64,000 nt of DNA from positions 248,001 through 312,000 of the forward strand of contig NZ_CP050440.1 in assembly GCF_011769525.1 (NCBI RefSeq), written 5' to 3'. This DNA comes from Tolypothrix sp. PCC 7910. GTDB taxonomy: Bacteria; Cyanobacteriota; Cyanobacteriia; Cyanobacteriales; Nostocaceae. The notes under the pieces were generated by a model, which saw only the letters and a list, made by a program, of their open reading frames with translations, was not told where the DNA came from and did no database searches. The position numbers and the translations under genes were made by a program. Of the stretch, positions 54,284 to 62,685 are shown piece after piece; the first letter of the stretch is position 1; each line of letters opens with the position of its first letter.

Positions 54284-54366
54284 AATTTTGAATTTTGAAT
54301 TTTGCGAAAAGTTGCGTGCGGGGGTTCCCCCCGTTGAGCAAACTTTTCAAGACGAATTTTGAATTG
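54284..54366. repeat. 83-bp inverted repeat, left copy
   Basis: Exact reverse complement of 55496-55578. Core: GCGAAAAGTTGCGTGCGGGG then CCCCGTTGAGCAAACTTTTC. The outer end is AATTTTG tandem sequence. It ends 3 bp from the stop codon of the AI-2E transporter gene. Confidence 0.95.
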
Positions 54367-54369
54367 GTA

Positions 54370-55464
54370 TTATTCCCCTACCTCAACTGGTGAATGATGT
54401 TTAATATTGTCATTTGATACAATTATTTGACTAAATACACCATCACGCCAGCCATCTGCTACATCTTTAATAAAACTAGCGATGGGTATCGCAATTAATA
54501 AACCTAATACTCCACCTAACTTAGCTCCTAATAGCAAAGAAATTACTACCCATACAGGATTTAAGCCAGTTAAATTACCAAGAATCCGAGGGGCAATAAA
54601 ATTAGCATTTACTTGGTCAATTGCTACCGCTATTCCTAAAACCTCTACCCCTAACCAAATATTTTGCAAAGCTACTAAAAAACTAACTATAGTGATACCT
54701 ATACCTGTACCAAAAGGGAAGAGGGAGAAAAAGCCAATCCCAATCCCAAAAAGTAGCGCTAAGGGGACTTGTAACGAGAAAAATGCTAAAGTCATCGCCA
54801 CACTTAAGACAGCACCTAATGTCGCCTGACCAATAAAATAATTATGAAAATCTTCTCTTAAAAATTCCCGGACTTTTGGGCCGATATGAGGTGGAAACCA
54901 CTGAAAAACTCCATCCCACAAACGTTTGCCATTTAAAACCATGTAAACAGTCAATACTACTGTCAACAGCACATTAACAACAACCCCAATAGTATCAAAA
55001 GCAACGCTGACAACTCTGCCAGTAAAAGATTGCAGTTGATTAGAAAATCTATCTAATATTTGCGTCGCTATACCAGATAAATTTACGGGAAGCTGTTGCG
55101 TCGCCGCCCAATTTTGAAAAGCTTGGATTTGTTCACCAGCAGAATCAACCCAATAGGGAAGAATATTCGCTAATTCATTTAGTTGTTGTATAATTAGCGG
55201 CACTAAGATAATACCTAAAGCGACTAAAATCACCACAGCTAAAAGTAAAACTACGCCAATAGCTAAGTTACGTTTTACCCCACGTTCTTGCAGAAATTGG
55301 ATGGGATAATTCAACACAAAAGCTAATAAGACAGCGGCAACAAAAATACTTACTAAAGGTTGAAAATATTGCACAACCTGAAGTAATAACCAACCATTAA
55401 GAATAATAATAGGAAATGCCAATCCTATATTTAACCATCGCGGTAGTCTATTTAGTGATTGCAT
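54370..55464 (-). CDS. AI-2E family transporter
   Basis: 364 residues with seven or eight membrane helices. Typical blocks are LLAFVLNYPIQFLQERGVKRNLAIGVVLLL (about 40-69), the central soluble helical segment (about 95-160) and the C-terminal LNPVWVVISLLLGAKLGGVLGLLIAIPIASF (about 303-333). The family includes TqsA and Na+/H+ antiporters, so quorum-signal export should not be assumed. The gene is framed by the 83-bp inverted repeat on both sides, 3 bp from the stop and 31 bp from the start codon. Confidence 0.9.
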   Translation of the reverse strand: MQSLNRLPRWLNIGLAFPIIILNGWLLLQVVQYFQPLVSIFVAAVLLAFVLNYPIQFLQERGVKRNLAIGVVLLLAVVILVALGIILVPLIIQQLNELANILPYWVDSAGEQIQAFQNWAATQQLPVNLSGIATQILDRFSNQLQSFTGRVVSVAFDTIGVVVNVLLTVVLTVYMVLNGKRLWDGVFQWFPPHIGPKVREFLREDFHNYFIGQATLGAVLSVAMTLAFFSLQVPLALLFGIGIGFFSLFPFGTGIGITIVSFLVALQNIWLGVEVLGIAVAIDQVNANFIAPRILGNLTGLNPVWVVISLLLGAKLGGVLGLLIAIPIASFIKDVADGWRDGVFSQIIVSNDNIKHHSPVEVGE

Positions 55465-55495
55465 TAGTGGTTACTCCGAGGGATTGGGGACAAAT

Positions 55496-55578
55496 CAATT
55501 CAAAATTCGTCTTGAAAAGTTTGCTCAACGGGGGGAACCCCCGCACGCAACTTTTCGCAAAATTCAAAATTCAAAATT
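55496..55578. repeat. 83-bp inverted repeat, right copy
   Basis: Reverse complement of 54284-54366 with no mismatch found. It lies upstream of the transporter's ATG, so the promoter is inside or beyond it. Confidence 0.95.
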
Positions 55579-55622
55579 ACAGAACTTCTGGAAGGGGGAA
55601 TAATTGAATGACTTTTGAGTAA

Positions 55623-55642
55623 AGACGCGATTAATCGCGTCT
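55623..55642. repeat. 20-bp palindromic repeat, copy 4
   Basis: AGACGCGATTAATCGCGTCT, identical to copy 1 at 1445. Between the transporter and the convergently placed Nudix gene end. Confidence 0.85.
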
Positions 55643-55677
55643 CTACAATTGTTGACCCCTTATATGTTTTAAAATCT

Positions 55678-56121
55678 TTACGCTTCACAATGTAGATTGC
55701 TTTCTATAAAATCCAACATAATTCGCTGATGCATTGGCCCTAAAGGCCTGACTTCATCAGCAATTTTTGAGTAACAGGTACCTTGGCGAATATCTGCTGG
55801 TGTTAAAAAGCCCATGTCCCAGCCTTCATTTAGCACGAGTTGATCTAAACCGACTAACAGCGGTGCATGAAAGACATGACGGATAACATTATCATCCCAA
55901 TAACAGCCAAAGCCAGAAAAATTTGGGTAATCGTAGCCAATTTCTTCTAAAACTTCGCGCTTAACAGCAATAGTTGGCGTTTCTCCAGACTCGATATGTC
56001 CACCAAAAAGTGCCCAGTAGCCAGGATAAAGAATATTAGGCTTATTATCTCGCAGTTGCATAAGAAACTTGTTGTCTTGGTAGAGAATTGCGATCGCAAC
56101 CTGTACCTGCTGATTTTCCAT
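55678..56121 (-). CDS. Nudix hydrolase
   Basis: 147 residues with an intact Nudix box (about 41-63: GHIESGETPTIAVKREVLEE then IGY), the REVLEE acidic set binding Mg2+. It hydrolyses some nucleoside diphosphate-linked compound; substrate not predictable. N-terminus QVQVAIAILYQDNKFLMQLRD is typical. The adjacent gene upstream is the OB-fold lipoprotein, 35 bp away on the same strand. Confidence 0.9.
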   Translation of the reverse strand: MENQQVQVAIAILYQDNKFLMQLRDNKPNILYPGYWALFGGHIESGETPTIAVKREVLEEIGYDYPNFSGFGCYWDDNVIRHVFHAPLLVGLDQLVLNEGWDMGFLTPADIRQGTCYSKIADEVRPLGPMHQRIMLDFIESNLHCEA

Positions 56122-56156
56122 AAATTCTTATATAAGTTTATATAATTAGCCAACCA

Positions 56157-56555
56157 TTAAGAATCTTCTTCTAAATAAACTTCGCCTAACTCCTGACCAG
56201 CAAGGGGTATGCTTTTATAGCGAACTTTACCTTTAATCACTACTTGGTCTCCCTTCGCCAACTTAGTTTGATCGGTAACCACCCAAATTTTGCCAGTGGA
56301 ATCATCAATTTGATACGCCCAGCGTTTTGCCAGGGGTACTTGCCTTTCTACTTTACCTTGGATGTAAACTGTAGCCTGGTTGTTTTGCTCTGGTTTAATC
56401 TCCCGAATTGGCGTAACGTTACTGCCAATACGCAAATTCCCTACACTAAAACCCGACTGTGTGACGTTACCACAACCAAAAAGTCCTACTACCAGAAAAA
56501 ATAACAACCCTAATCGGTAGGGAAAAATACTGTAAATCTGAGAAAATTTTGGCAT
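56157..56555 (-). CDS. Putative lipoprotein with OB-fold-like domain
   Basis: 132 residues. Signal peptide (about 1-28) with lipobox LFGC (Cys about 28), then a beta-rich region (about 60-128) with TVYIQGKVERQVPL, YQIDDSTGKIWVVTD and GDQVVIKGKVRYK, the pattern of small OB-fold domains that bind nucleic acid or oligosaccharide. Probably anchored in the outer or plasma membrane. Function unknown. Upstream DNA is the TCATTGG heptamer array. Confidence 0.72.
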   Translation of the reverse strand: MPKFSQIYSIFPYRLGLLFFLVVGLFGCGNVTQSGFSVGNLRIGSNVTPIREIKPEQNNQATVYIQGKVERQVPLAKRWAYQIDDSTGKIWVVTDQTKLAKGDQVVIKGKVRYKSIPLAGQELGEVYLEEDS

Positions 56556-56876
56556 TGGTCATTTGTCCTTTGTCATTGGTCATTGGTCATTGGTCATTTG
56601 TCATTAGTCATTGGTCATTGGTTATTGGTCATTAGTCATTGGTCATTGGTCATTGGTCATTACCCATTACCCATTCCCCAGTCCCCAATCCCTAATCCCC
56701 ATTACCCATTCCCCAACCCCCAAAGATAATATGATTTTGTTGTTTGAGAGACGCTAAGGCATAAAATAACAAGACCATCATAGTCAATAGCCAAAGTTGA
56801 CTGTTGACTGTTGACTCCGCTACAGACGGCTAGATGTTGGTTTTTGGACTTAAGGCGAATAAAGTTGGAAATTCTC
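56556..56876. other. 321-bp divergent region dominated by a heptamer array
   Basis: TCATTGG-type heptamers, with variants, fill about 56555-56665, followed by CCCATTCCCC units to about 56720. The folD promoter must lie in the remaining 150 bp. Confidence 0.7.
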
Positions 56877-57770
56877 ATGGAAACAAAAACTGCCAAACTT
56901 CTTGATGGTAAAACTTTAGCTGAAAAAATTCAGCACAACCTTTTAGAACGTATTGCAGAGTTACAACCAAAAATTGGTCGTCCCCCTGGGTTAGCAGTGC
57001 TGATGGTGGGTGACAATCCCGCATCAGCTGCTTATGTACGCAATAAAGAAAAAGCTTGCGCTAAAGTGGGTATTGCCTCTTTTGGTAAGCATTTTCCTAC
57101 TGAAACCACTCAAGCAGAATTGGAAGATGCGATCGCATCACTCAATCAAGACGAACAGGTAGATGGCATTCTTGTACAGTTACCCCTACCTCCACATTTA
57201 GACTCTATTCGCTTGCTGCATCAAATTGAGCCAGATAAAGATGCTGATGGACTGCACCCAGTTAATTTAGGGCGATTGGTGCGCCAAGAAGCAGGTTTAC
57301 GCAGTTGTACCCCAGCTGGTGTAATGCGGCTGTTGGAAGAATATAAAATTTCTTTGCCAGGAAAACAAGTAGTAGTAGTGGGACGTAGTATTTTGGTAGG
57401 TAAGCCAATGGCGTTAATGCTTCTGGACGCTGATGCCACCGTTACTGTTGCCCATTCCATGACCAAAGACTTAAAAGCTGTCACTGAGAATGCCGATATT
57501 ATCATCTCCGCTGTAGGCATTCCGGGATTGATTACTGGTGAAATGGTGAAACCGGGCGCTGTTGTGGTAGATGTGGGGATAAATCGTGTCACCGATGCTA
57601 GTGGCAAAAGCCGTTTAGTCGGCGATGTCCACTGGGAATCGACAGCTGGCGTGGCGGAGTTTATCACCCCAGTTCCGGGAGGCGTTGGCCCTATGACTGT
57701 CGCTATGTTGTTGCAAAATACATTTGCTAGCTATTTAAGGTGGCAAGGAATCGAGAGCAATGAATTATGA
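56877..57770 (+). CDS. folD: Bifunctional methylenetetrahydrofolate dehydrogenase/cyclohydrolase FolD
   Basis: 297 residues. Interconverts 5,10-methylene- and 10-formyl-tetrahydrofolate. Signatures: [17 protein letters not shown] (about 51-67, catalytic Lys), [14 protein letters not shown] (about 98-111), [18 protein letters not shown] (NADP-binding, about 163-180) and [15 protein letters not shown] (about 270-284). ATG 56877 opens [18 protein letters not shown]; the longer frame upstream has no support. Monocistronic, upstream of crtE by 115 bp. Confidence 0.96.
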   Translation: METKTAKLLDGKTLAEKIQHNLLERIAELQPKIGRPPGLAVLMVGDNPASAAYVRNKEKACAKVGIASFGKHFPTETTQAELEDAIASLNQDEQVDGILVQLPLPPHLDSIRLLHQIEPDKDADGLHPVNLGRLVRQEAGLRSCTPAGVMRLLEEYKISLPGKQVVVVGRSILVGKPMALMLLDADATVTVAHSMTKDLKAVTENADIIISAVGIPGLITGEMVKPGAVVVDVGINRVTDASGKSRLVGDVHWESTAGVAEFITPVPGGVGPMTVAMLLQNTFASYLRWQGIESNEL

Positions 57771-57885
57771 ATTATGAATTATTGTTCCTAATTCTTAACT
57801 CTTAATTAGTCATGCTTTGAGATCCAAAGCCCCTTAAAATTGTGACGTATATGACAAAAATACCAAAATTTCAGGATTTTAAAGA

Positions 57886-58815
57886 ATGGTAGCAACTGAT
57901 AAGTTTAAAAAGATGCCAGAGACAGCCACGTTTAACCTATCAGCGTATCTCAAAGAGCGACAACAGCTTTGCGAAACAGCTTTGGATCAGGCGATCCCCG
58001 TTGCCTATCCAGAGAAAATTTACGAGTCGATGCGCTATTCTCTGTTAGCTGGTGGCAAACGTGTACGTCCAATCCTGTGCCTTGCTACCTGTGAAATGAT
58101 GGGCGGCACAATTGAAATGGCAATGCCAACGGCTTGTGCGGTGGAAATGATCCACACAATGTCACTAATTCATGATGATTTGCCAGCGATGGATAATGAC
58201 GATTACCGTCGCGGTAAGCTGACAAATCATAAGGTTTATGGCGAAGATATCGCGATTTTAGCTGGCGATGGTTTGTTGGCTTATGCTTTTGAGTTTGTTG
58301 CTATCGCCACCCCTTTAAATGTCCCGAGAGATAGAGTATTGCAGGTAGTAGCACGTCTGGGTAGGGCATTAGGGGCTGCTGGCTTGGTTGGGGGCCAAGT
58401 AGTAGATCTAGAATCGGAAGGTAAAACAGATACTTCCCTAGAAACACTGAATTACATCCATAACCACAAAACAGCTGCCCTTTTAGAAGCTTGTGTTGTT
58501 TGTGGTGGGATTTTAGCGGGAGCATCTGCTGAGGATGTACAACGGCTAACTCGATATGCTCAGAATATTGGTCTAGCATTCCAAATTGTGGATGATATTT
58601 TAGATATCACCGCTACTCAAGAACAATTAGGCAAAACTGCTGGCAAGGATTTGAAAGCTCAAAAAGTCACATATCCCAGCCTGTGGGGAATTGAAGAATC
58701 TCGCGTCAAAGCCCAACAGCTCATTGAAGCAGCATGTGCGGAATTAGACGTATTTGGAGAACAAGCACAACCTTTAAAAGCGATCGCTCATTTTATTATC
58801 AGCCGCAATCACTAA
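57886..58815 (+). CDS. crtE: Geranylgeranyl diphosphate synthase CrtE
   Basis: 309-residue prenyltransferase making GGPP for carotenoids, chlorophyll phytyl and quinone tails. First Asp-rich motif DDLPAMDND (about 98-106, DDx4D type typical of short-chain bacterial enzymes) and second DDILD (about 241-245), plus the GGKRVRPIL motif (about 55-63) and [11 protein letters not shown]. Probably with its own promoter, behind folD. Confidence 0.94.
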   Translation: MVATDKFKKMPETATFNLSAYLKERQQLCETALDQAIPVAYPEKIYESMRYSLLAGGKRVRPILCLATCEMMGGTIEMAMPTACAVEMIHTMSLIHDDLPAMDNDDYRRGKLTNHKVYGEDIAILAGDGLLAYAFEFVAIATPLNVPRDRVLQVVARLGRALGAAGLVGGQVVDLESEGKTDTSLETLNYIHNHKTAALLEACVVCGGILAGASAEDVQRLTRYAQNIGLAFQIVDDILDITATQEQLGKTAGKDLKAQKVTYPSLWGIEESRVKAQQLIEAACAELDVFGEQAQPLKAIAHFIISRNH

Positions 58816-58876
58816 GGCAACCCCTACGGGAATTTATACGCTTGAAAGGCAGTAAACTAACTGATCCCCCGTAGGG

Positions 58877-58908
58877 TAATACCAATTCAAAATTCAAAAT
58901 TGGTATTA
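58877..58908. repeat. Inverted repeat after crtE
   Basis: TAATACCAATT and AATTGGTATTA, 11-bp arms with a 10-nt AT-rich loop, between crtE and the PAP2 gene. A second, partly overlapping pair (CCCTACGGG and CCCGTAGGG) encloses it from about 58822. Confidence 0.6.
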
Positions 58909-58995
58909 CAAGTGGCGTAATGTTGTTGCGTTGTATCCAAAATGTTTTTCAAAAAAATAACTGCTGCTAATATTTACTAACATCACCAAAATACC

Positions 58996-59466
58996 ATGCA
59001 GGACATAGGCGACATCTTAGACAACCGGGTGCTGCTGGTTGCTCTGGTAGCTTGTTTAATTGCTCAATCGATGAAGCTCGTCATCGAACTAGTTAAAAAT
59101 CGCAAACTTAATGTACGTGTTTTAGTAACCACTGGCGGTATGCCTAGTGCCCATTCGGCTCTAGTTACCTCTTTAGCAACAGGTGTTGGGCAAACTCTGG
59201 GTTGGGCATCGCCTGATTTTGCTCTGGCTACAATTTTTGCCATCATTGTTATGTATGATGCTGCTGGAGTTCGCCAAGCCGCCGGGAAACAAGCGCGGAT
59301 ACTCAATCAAATGATTGATGAATTATTTGATGATAAACATGACTTTAGCCAAGACCGCCTGAAAGAATTGCTGGGACATACACCAGTTCAAGTAATAGCT
59401 GGGTCGGCTTTGGGAATTACCATATCTTTCTTAGCTAAGTCTTTTTTATTAGCTAATAGTCTATAG
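58996..59466 (+). CDS. Divergent PAP2 (DUF212) membrane protein
   Basis: 156 residues with four hydrophobic helices (about 9-27, 48-70, 76-95, 130-150). The conserved GGMPSAHSALVTSLATGVG (about 46-64) and MYDAAGVRQAAGKQARILN (about 89-107) define the divergent PAP2/VanZ-like family. A phosphatase of isoprenoid or lipid phosphates is possible but not shown. Located behind crtE in many cyanobacteria, which supports an isoprenoid connection (inference). Confidence 0.85.
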   Translation: MQDIGDILDNRVLLVALVACLIAQSMKLVIELVKNRKLNVRVLVTTGGMPSAHSALVTSLATGVGQTLGWASPDFALATIFAIIVMYDAAGVRQAAGKQARILNQMIDELFDDKHDFSQDRLKELLGHTPVQVIAGSALGITISFLAKSFLLANSL

Positions 59467-59673
59467 TTAATAGTCAATAGTTCAACCTCCAGTAACTATT
59501 GACTCTGGACTCTTAATATCGCAATCCGATTACATTCAGAGAAGTTACTTTTTTTAGGGAGGAAACAGGGAATATAAAAGAAAGCATCATAGTTTCCAAA
59601 GGCTTATTCAAAAAACAAATAAGCAACCTAAATTTTGTTTAGTTCAAGAAAACTCAAAATCACATAGCTACTG

Positions 59674-60309
59674 TCAACGCACATTTGAACGTAGTAGCGT
59701 CACCTTGCGGCTATCAACTAAATAAGCAACAAAACCGCGTTCATTGAGCTTTTTCAATGTGTTATGAGCTTCTTTTTGGTTAGTAGTGTAAACTGCCAAC
59801 AAGTAAGGGCGTTGTCCATAGGAAGCAAAACCTATATCACCTTCCACCACTTTTTCTACATCAGATGCCAATTCTGGGCGGTTGAAATAATCTACTAATA
59901 CGGCGTAACCTTCTCCTAGGGCTTGTGGCTTAAAGCTTACAGCTTGAGGCGCTTGCACATCTGCGGGTTTAGTGGTGATTATGCCAGATAACCCGACAAT
60001 ATTGTTGATATATCTTGCCCATCTTTGAGCATCATCAATTTTATTAAAGCCACCTATTCTGGTTACTGTATCACTGAGGTATTGACAGGTAGTACTTTTG
60101 AGTTCAGTAGGTAAGGCATTACGCAGTTGCTTTTGATTCTCTGCTGTGGGACTAACTATTAATAAAAGATACTCACCAGCATTTGGAGGTTGACAAGCGG
60201 GAAGATTTTGTTGAGCATTAACAGAACTCATACCATTAATCAATCCTGCGATCGCTAATACTACAGTATGTAGTAAATACGGAAATCTCTGCACAACAGC
60301 CTCACACAT
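59674..60309 (-). CDS. Exported protein with SPOR-like repeats, unknown function
   Basis: 211 residues. ATG 60309 is chosen; the frame further upstream runs into heptamer repeats. Signal peptide about 10-33 (LLHTVVLAIAGLINGMSSVNA). The mature part has two similar alpha/beta segments, GEYLLLIVSPTAENQKQLRN and GEGYAVLVDYFNRPELASDV...GQRPYLLAVYT, which look like SPOR folds that bind denuded peptidoglycan in division proteins. No enzyme motif. The ycf54 gene precedes it on the same strand, 150 bp apart. Confidence 0.65.
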   Translation of the reverse strand: MCEAVVQRFPYLLHTVVLAIAGLINGMSSVNAQQNLPACQPPNAGEYLLLIVSPTAENQKQLRNALPTELKSTTCQYLSDTVTRIGGFNKIDDAQRWARYINNIVGLSGIITTKPADVQAPQAVSFKPQALGEGYAVLVDYFNRPELASDVEKVVEGDIGFASYGQRPYLLAVYTTNQKEAHNTLKKLNERGFVAYLVDSRKVTLLRSNVR

Positions 60310-60420
60310 AAAGAAGATTTTCTTAAAAGATTTCGTCAATGTATCTTTTGTTCCCCGGGTGGGAGTAGAGAGGGAAAGGGGAAAGGGAAAGGGAGAACAA
60401 GTAATTACCATTACCCATGA

Positions 60421-60455
60421 CCAATGCCCAATGCCCAATGCCCAATGCCCAATAG
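60421..60455. repeat. CCAATGC heptamer array
   Basis: Five head-to-tail CCAATGC/CCCAATG units between ycf54 and the SPOR-like gene. Confidence 0.85.
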
Positions 60456-60459
60456 TATA

Positions 60460-60789
60460 TTATGATACGGTAGCCAGTGATGCTAAAGGATCGGAGATTG
60501 TTGCTGAAGGTGCTTGGAACTCGCCTACAATTACATATTCCAATCGCAGTTTCAACCAAGTAATAAATTGTTTGTCGGTAGAAATAATTGCAGCAGCAGG
60601 TTGAGGACACTTGGCTTTAATTTCAGCCATTTCTGGTGCTTCTAAAAAAGCAGGTTGCTTCACTAACCAAAAATCAATTTCTTTTTCTTGTTCGTGGTAG
60701 TGACGGGTACGTTCTTTAAGTACCTCATCTAAGGGTTCTTCGTGTATTAAAAATTTTTGACTTGCCAAAACGTAATAGTAAGTTGCCAT
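60460..60789 (-). CDS. ycf54: Ycf54, Mg-protoporphyrin IX monomethyl ester cyclase subunit
   Basis: 109 residues. TYYYVLASQKFLIHEEPLDE, then KERTRHYHEQEKEIDFWLVK with PAFLE, and FITWLKLRLEYVIVGEF are characteristic of the Ycf54 family, which binds the AcsF (ChlA/CycI) oxygen-dependent cyclase and is needed for making the fifth ring of chlorophyll. Length is normal, and the start is ATG 60789. Chlorophyll use is thus independently confirmed for this organism. Confidence 0.95.
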   Translation of the reverse strand: MATYYYVLASQKFLIHEEPLDEVLKERTRHYHEQEKEIDFWLVKQPAFLEAPEMAEIKAKCPQPAAAIISTDKQFITWLKLRLEYVIVGEFQAPSATISDPLASLATVS

Positions 60790-60852
60790 TTTGCTCCTTT
60801 GGTTATTAACGATTAACTCAAGGGTACAGTTTATATACTGTACCCTTAAAAA

Positions 60853-61572
60853 TTAACTCTTCTTGAGTTTTTTAAACCAAGAACTGAAGGGACAAGCACT
60901 TCCCTTGTTTTCAATACTGGAGAGTTTGCCGCCAGCTGTCAGCTTCTCTAAAAACAGCGTATTGTCAAAGTAGTGTTCCACAGAAATTATCCGCAAGTCA
61001 TCGGTAACTTTGGCAACGCTCATGCCGATAATTTCTACTGTCTCTCCAGTTGGTGCATGGCCTTTATATGCACCTTTAAAATGTCCCCAGTGCCGCCACT
61101 TAAATGTCACGTTTGGTGGCCCGGAGTAAACTTCCAAAACTTCCCAAGGAAAGCCTTGCGGAAATGTTGAGTGGAAGATTTGAGCGGATGATTCAAAGGT
61201 TTCAGCAGAAGCTTTGTAATGCTCTGAATCAGCCATAAATAAATTGTAAGTACCTTGGGCTGCTAAATCTGTAGCGGTATATTCTTGACCTCCATTAGTA
61301 CTCACACGAAATTTGTCATTAACAACAGACAACCACTGTTGTGGGTTGGTTTTGAAAGATACTTCCATCTCAAAGCTTCTGACCAAATTTTGTACGATCG
61401 CTTCTAGAGAACCCTCTAGGTGATTACGTGTACTTTCTTTAGCCAAATTCTCTTTAGAGCGAGAATAATCAGGAGGTTCTTGATAGCGCCATTCGGCACC
61501 AGTACTTCCTTCAATAACTTTATCCCGATCCTGTACCCAAAGTGGCAGGCTGTTAGATTGTGTTGCGCTCAT
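60853..61572 (-). CDS. NTF2/SnoaL-like protein, unknown function (239 residues)
   Basis: Residues about 50-210 have the alpha-plus-beta shape of the SnoaL-like/NTF2 superfamily (TYNLFMADSEHYKASAETFESS, VTFKWRHWGHFKGAYKGHAP and ISVEHYFDNTLFLEKL). These include polyketide cyclases and small-molecule binders. No catalytic site is certain. The N-terminal 45 residues are polar. Directly upstream of ycf54 on the same strand (63 bp), so joint expression is possible. Confidence 0.65.
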   Translation of the reverse strand: MSATQSNSLPLWVQDRDKVIEGSTGAEWRYQEPPDYSRSKENLAKESTRNHLEGSLEAIVQNLVRSFEMEVSFKTNPQQWLSVVNDKFRVSTNGGQEYTATDLAAQGTYNLFMADSEHYKASAETFESSAQIFHSTFPQGFPWEVLEVYSGPPNVTFKWRHWGHFKGAYKGHAPTGETVEIIGMSVAKVTDDLRIISVEHYFDNTLFLEKLTAGGKLSSIENKGSACPFSSWFKKLKKS

Positions 61573-61784
61573 AGAAGTCTTTGCTTAAAATTGTGTCCCC
61601 AATTGGATTACGCAGTTAAGACCCCTCTAAGCGTCGATTGAGTAATGAGTACTGAGTGCTGAGTAAAGTAAAAAGTACTCACCATTGATATACAAGGCAC
61701 TTACCGCAGTGCTTATGGTTGGTTTTTTTAACTCAGCACTCTTCATAGTTAACTGTTAGCTGTTAACTGTTTACTGTTCACTAT

Positions 61785-62507
61785 TTACAGTTCTCCTCGG
61801 ATAGCTTGCTTCATTTCACGCACAGCTCTTTCTAAACCTACTAAAGCTGCTCTACTAATAATGGTGTGACCAATGTTGAGTTCTTCCATCCCTGGCAGAT
61901 TCGCCACAGGATAAACATTCCAGTAGGTCAGCCCATGACCAGCGTTAACTCGCAATCCGGCTTGAATAGCTTGTTCGCACCCTTTCGCTAACACGGCTAA
62001 CTCTCGCTTGCGACTTGTTTCATCGGTAGCCTCAGCATATTGCCCAGTATGCAGTTCAATAAACTTTGCTTGTACTTTGGCAGATGCTGCAATTTGTGAT
62101 GGTTCGGCATCGATAAATAAACTTACTGGAATGCTAGCACTCTGCAATTTATCAACTATCTCACCTATTTTAGCAATTTGCCCAACAATATCTAAACCAC
62201 CTTCTGTGGTTACTTCTTCCCGTTTTTCTGGTACTAAAGTTACATAATCTGGTTTGATATCGAGGGCTATTCCTACCATCTCCTCGGTAGCTGCCATTTC
62301 TAAATTTAAGTGCGTTCTCACCGTTTGCCGTAAGAGTCGCACATCCCTATCTTGTATATGCCGTCTATCTTCCCGCAGATGCACGGTAATTCCATCTGCA
62401 CCCCCCAATTCTGCCAACACTGCTGCTGCTACGGGGTCAGGTTCCACCGTTCGCCGTGCTTGCCGAATAGTCGCAATGTGGTCAATGTTTACGCCGAGTG
62501 TAGACAC
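61785..62507 (-). CDS. pdxJ: Pyridoxine 5'-phosphate synthase PdxJ
   Basis: 240-residue TIM barrel that condenses 1-deoxyxylulose-5-phosphate with 3-amino-2-oxopropyl phosphate in vitamin B6 synthesis. Signatures: [17 protein letters not shown] (about 4-20), [18 protein letters not shown] (about 39-56) and [12 protein letters not shown] (about 184-195). The start is set at GTG 62507: AGGAG (about 62521-62517) is 9 nt upstream and family members begin at this point. An earlier frame reads through heptamer DNA. Confidence 0.94.
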   Translation of the reverse strand: MSTLGVNIDHIATIRQARRTVEPDPVAAAVLAELGGADGITVHLREDRRHIQDRDVRLLRQTVRTHLNLEMAATEEMVGIALDIKPDYVTLVPEKREEVTTEGGLDIVGQIAKIGEIVDKLQSASIPVSLFIDAEPSQIAASAKVQAKFIELHTGQYAEATDETSRKRELAVLAKGCEQAIQAGLRVNAGHGLTYWNVYPVANLPGMEELNIGHTIISRAALVGLERAVREMKQAIRGEL

Positions 62508-62554
62508 CCCTAATTTCTCCTGATCCACAGTCTTTAGGATATTGATTTTACAGG

Positions 62555-62685
62555 AAAAGTGGGCATGGGGCATTGGGCATGGGGCATTAGTCATTTGGTA
62601 ATGGGTAATTGGTAATTGGGATTCTCTTTATCCCCCTCATCTCCCTTATCTCCCTCATCCCCAGTTCCCAATCCCCAGTCCCCAG
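62555..62685. repeat. Mixed heptamer arrays between pdxJ and glycosyltransferase
   Basis: CATGGGG/CATTGGG units (about 62564-62588), TTGGTAA units, then CTCCCTTAT and CCCAGT units up to the glycosyltransferase stop. Confidence 0.8.

Noticed and set aside
54370-55464. Autoinducer-2 exporter function
   Set aside because: The family name is misleading; many members are antiporters or unknown, and nothing here points to signalling.
60310-60438. Longer start of the SPOR-like gene
   Set aside because: The added residues come from heptamer repeats; ATG 60309 gives a normal signal peptide.
62508-62594. Longer start of pdxJ
   Set aside because: Reads through CATGGGG repeats; GTG 62507 with AGGAG upstream fits the family start.
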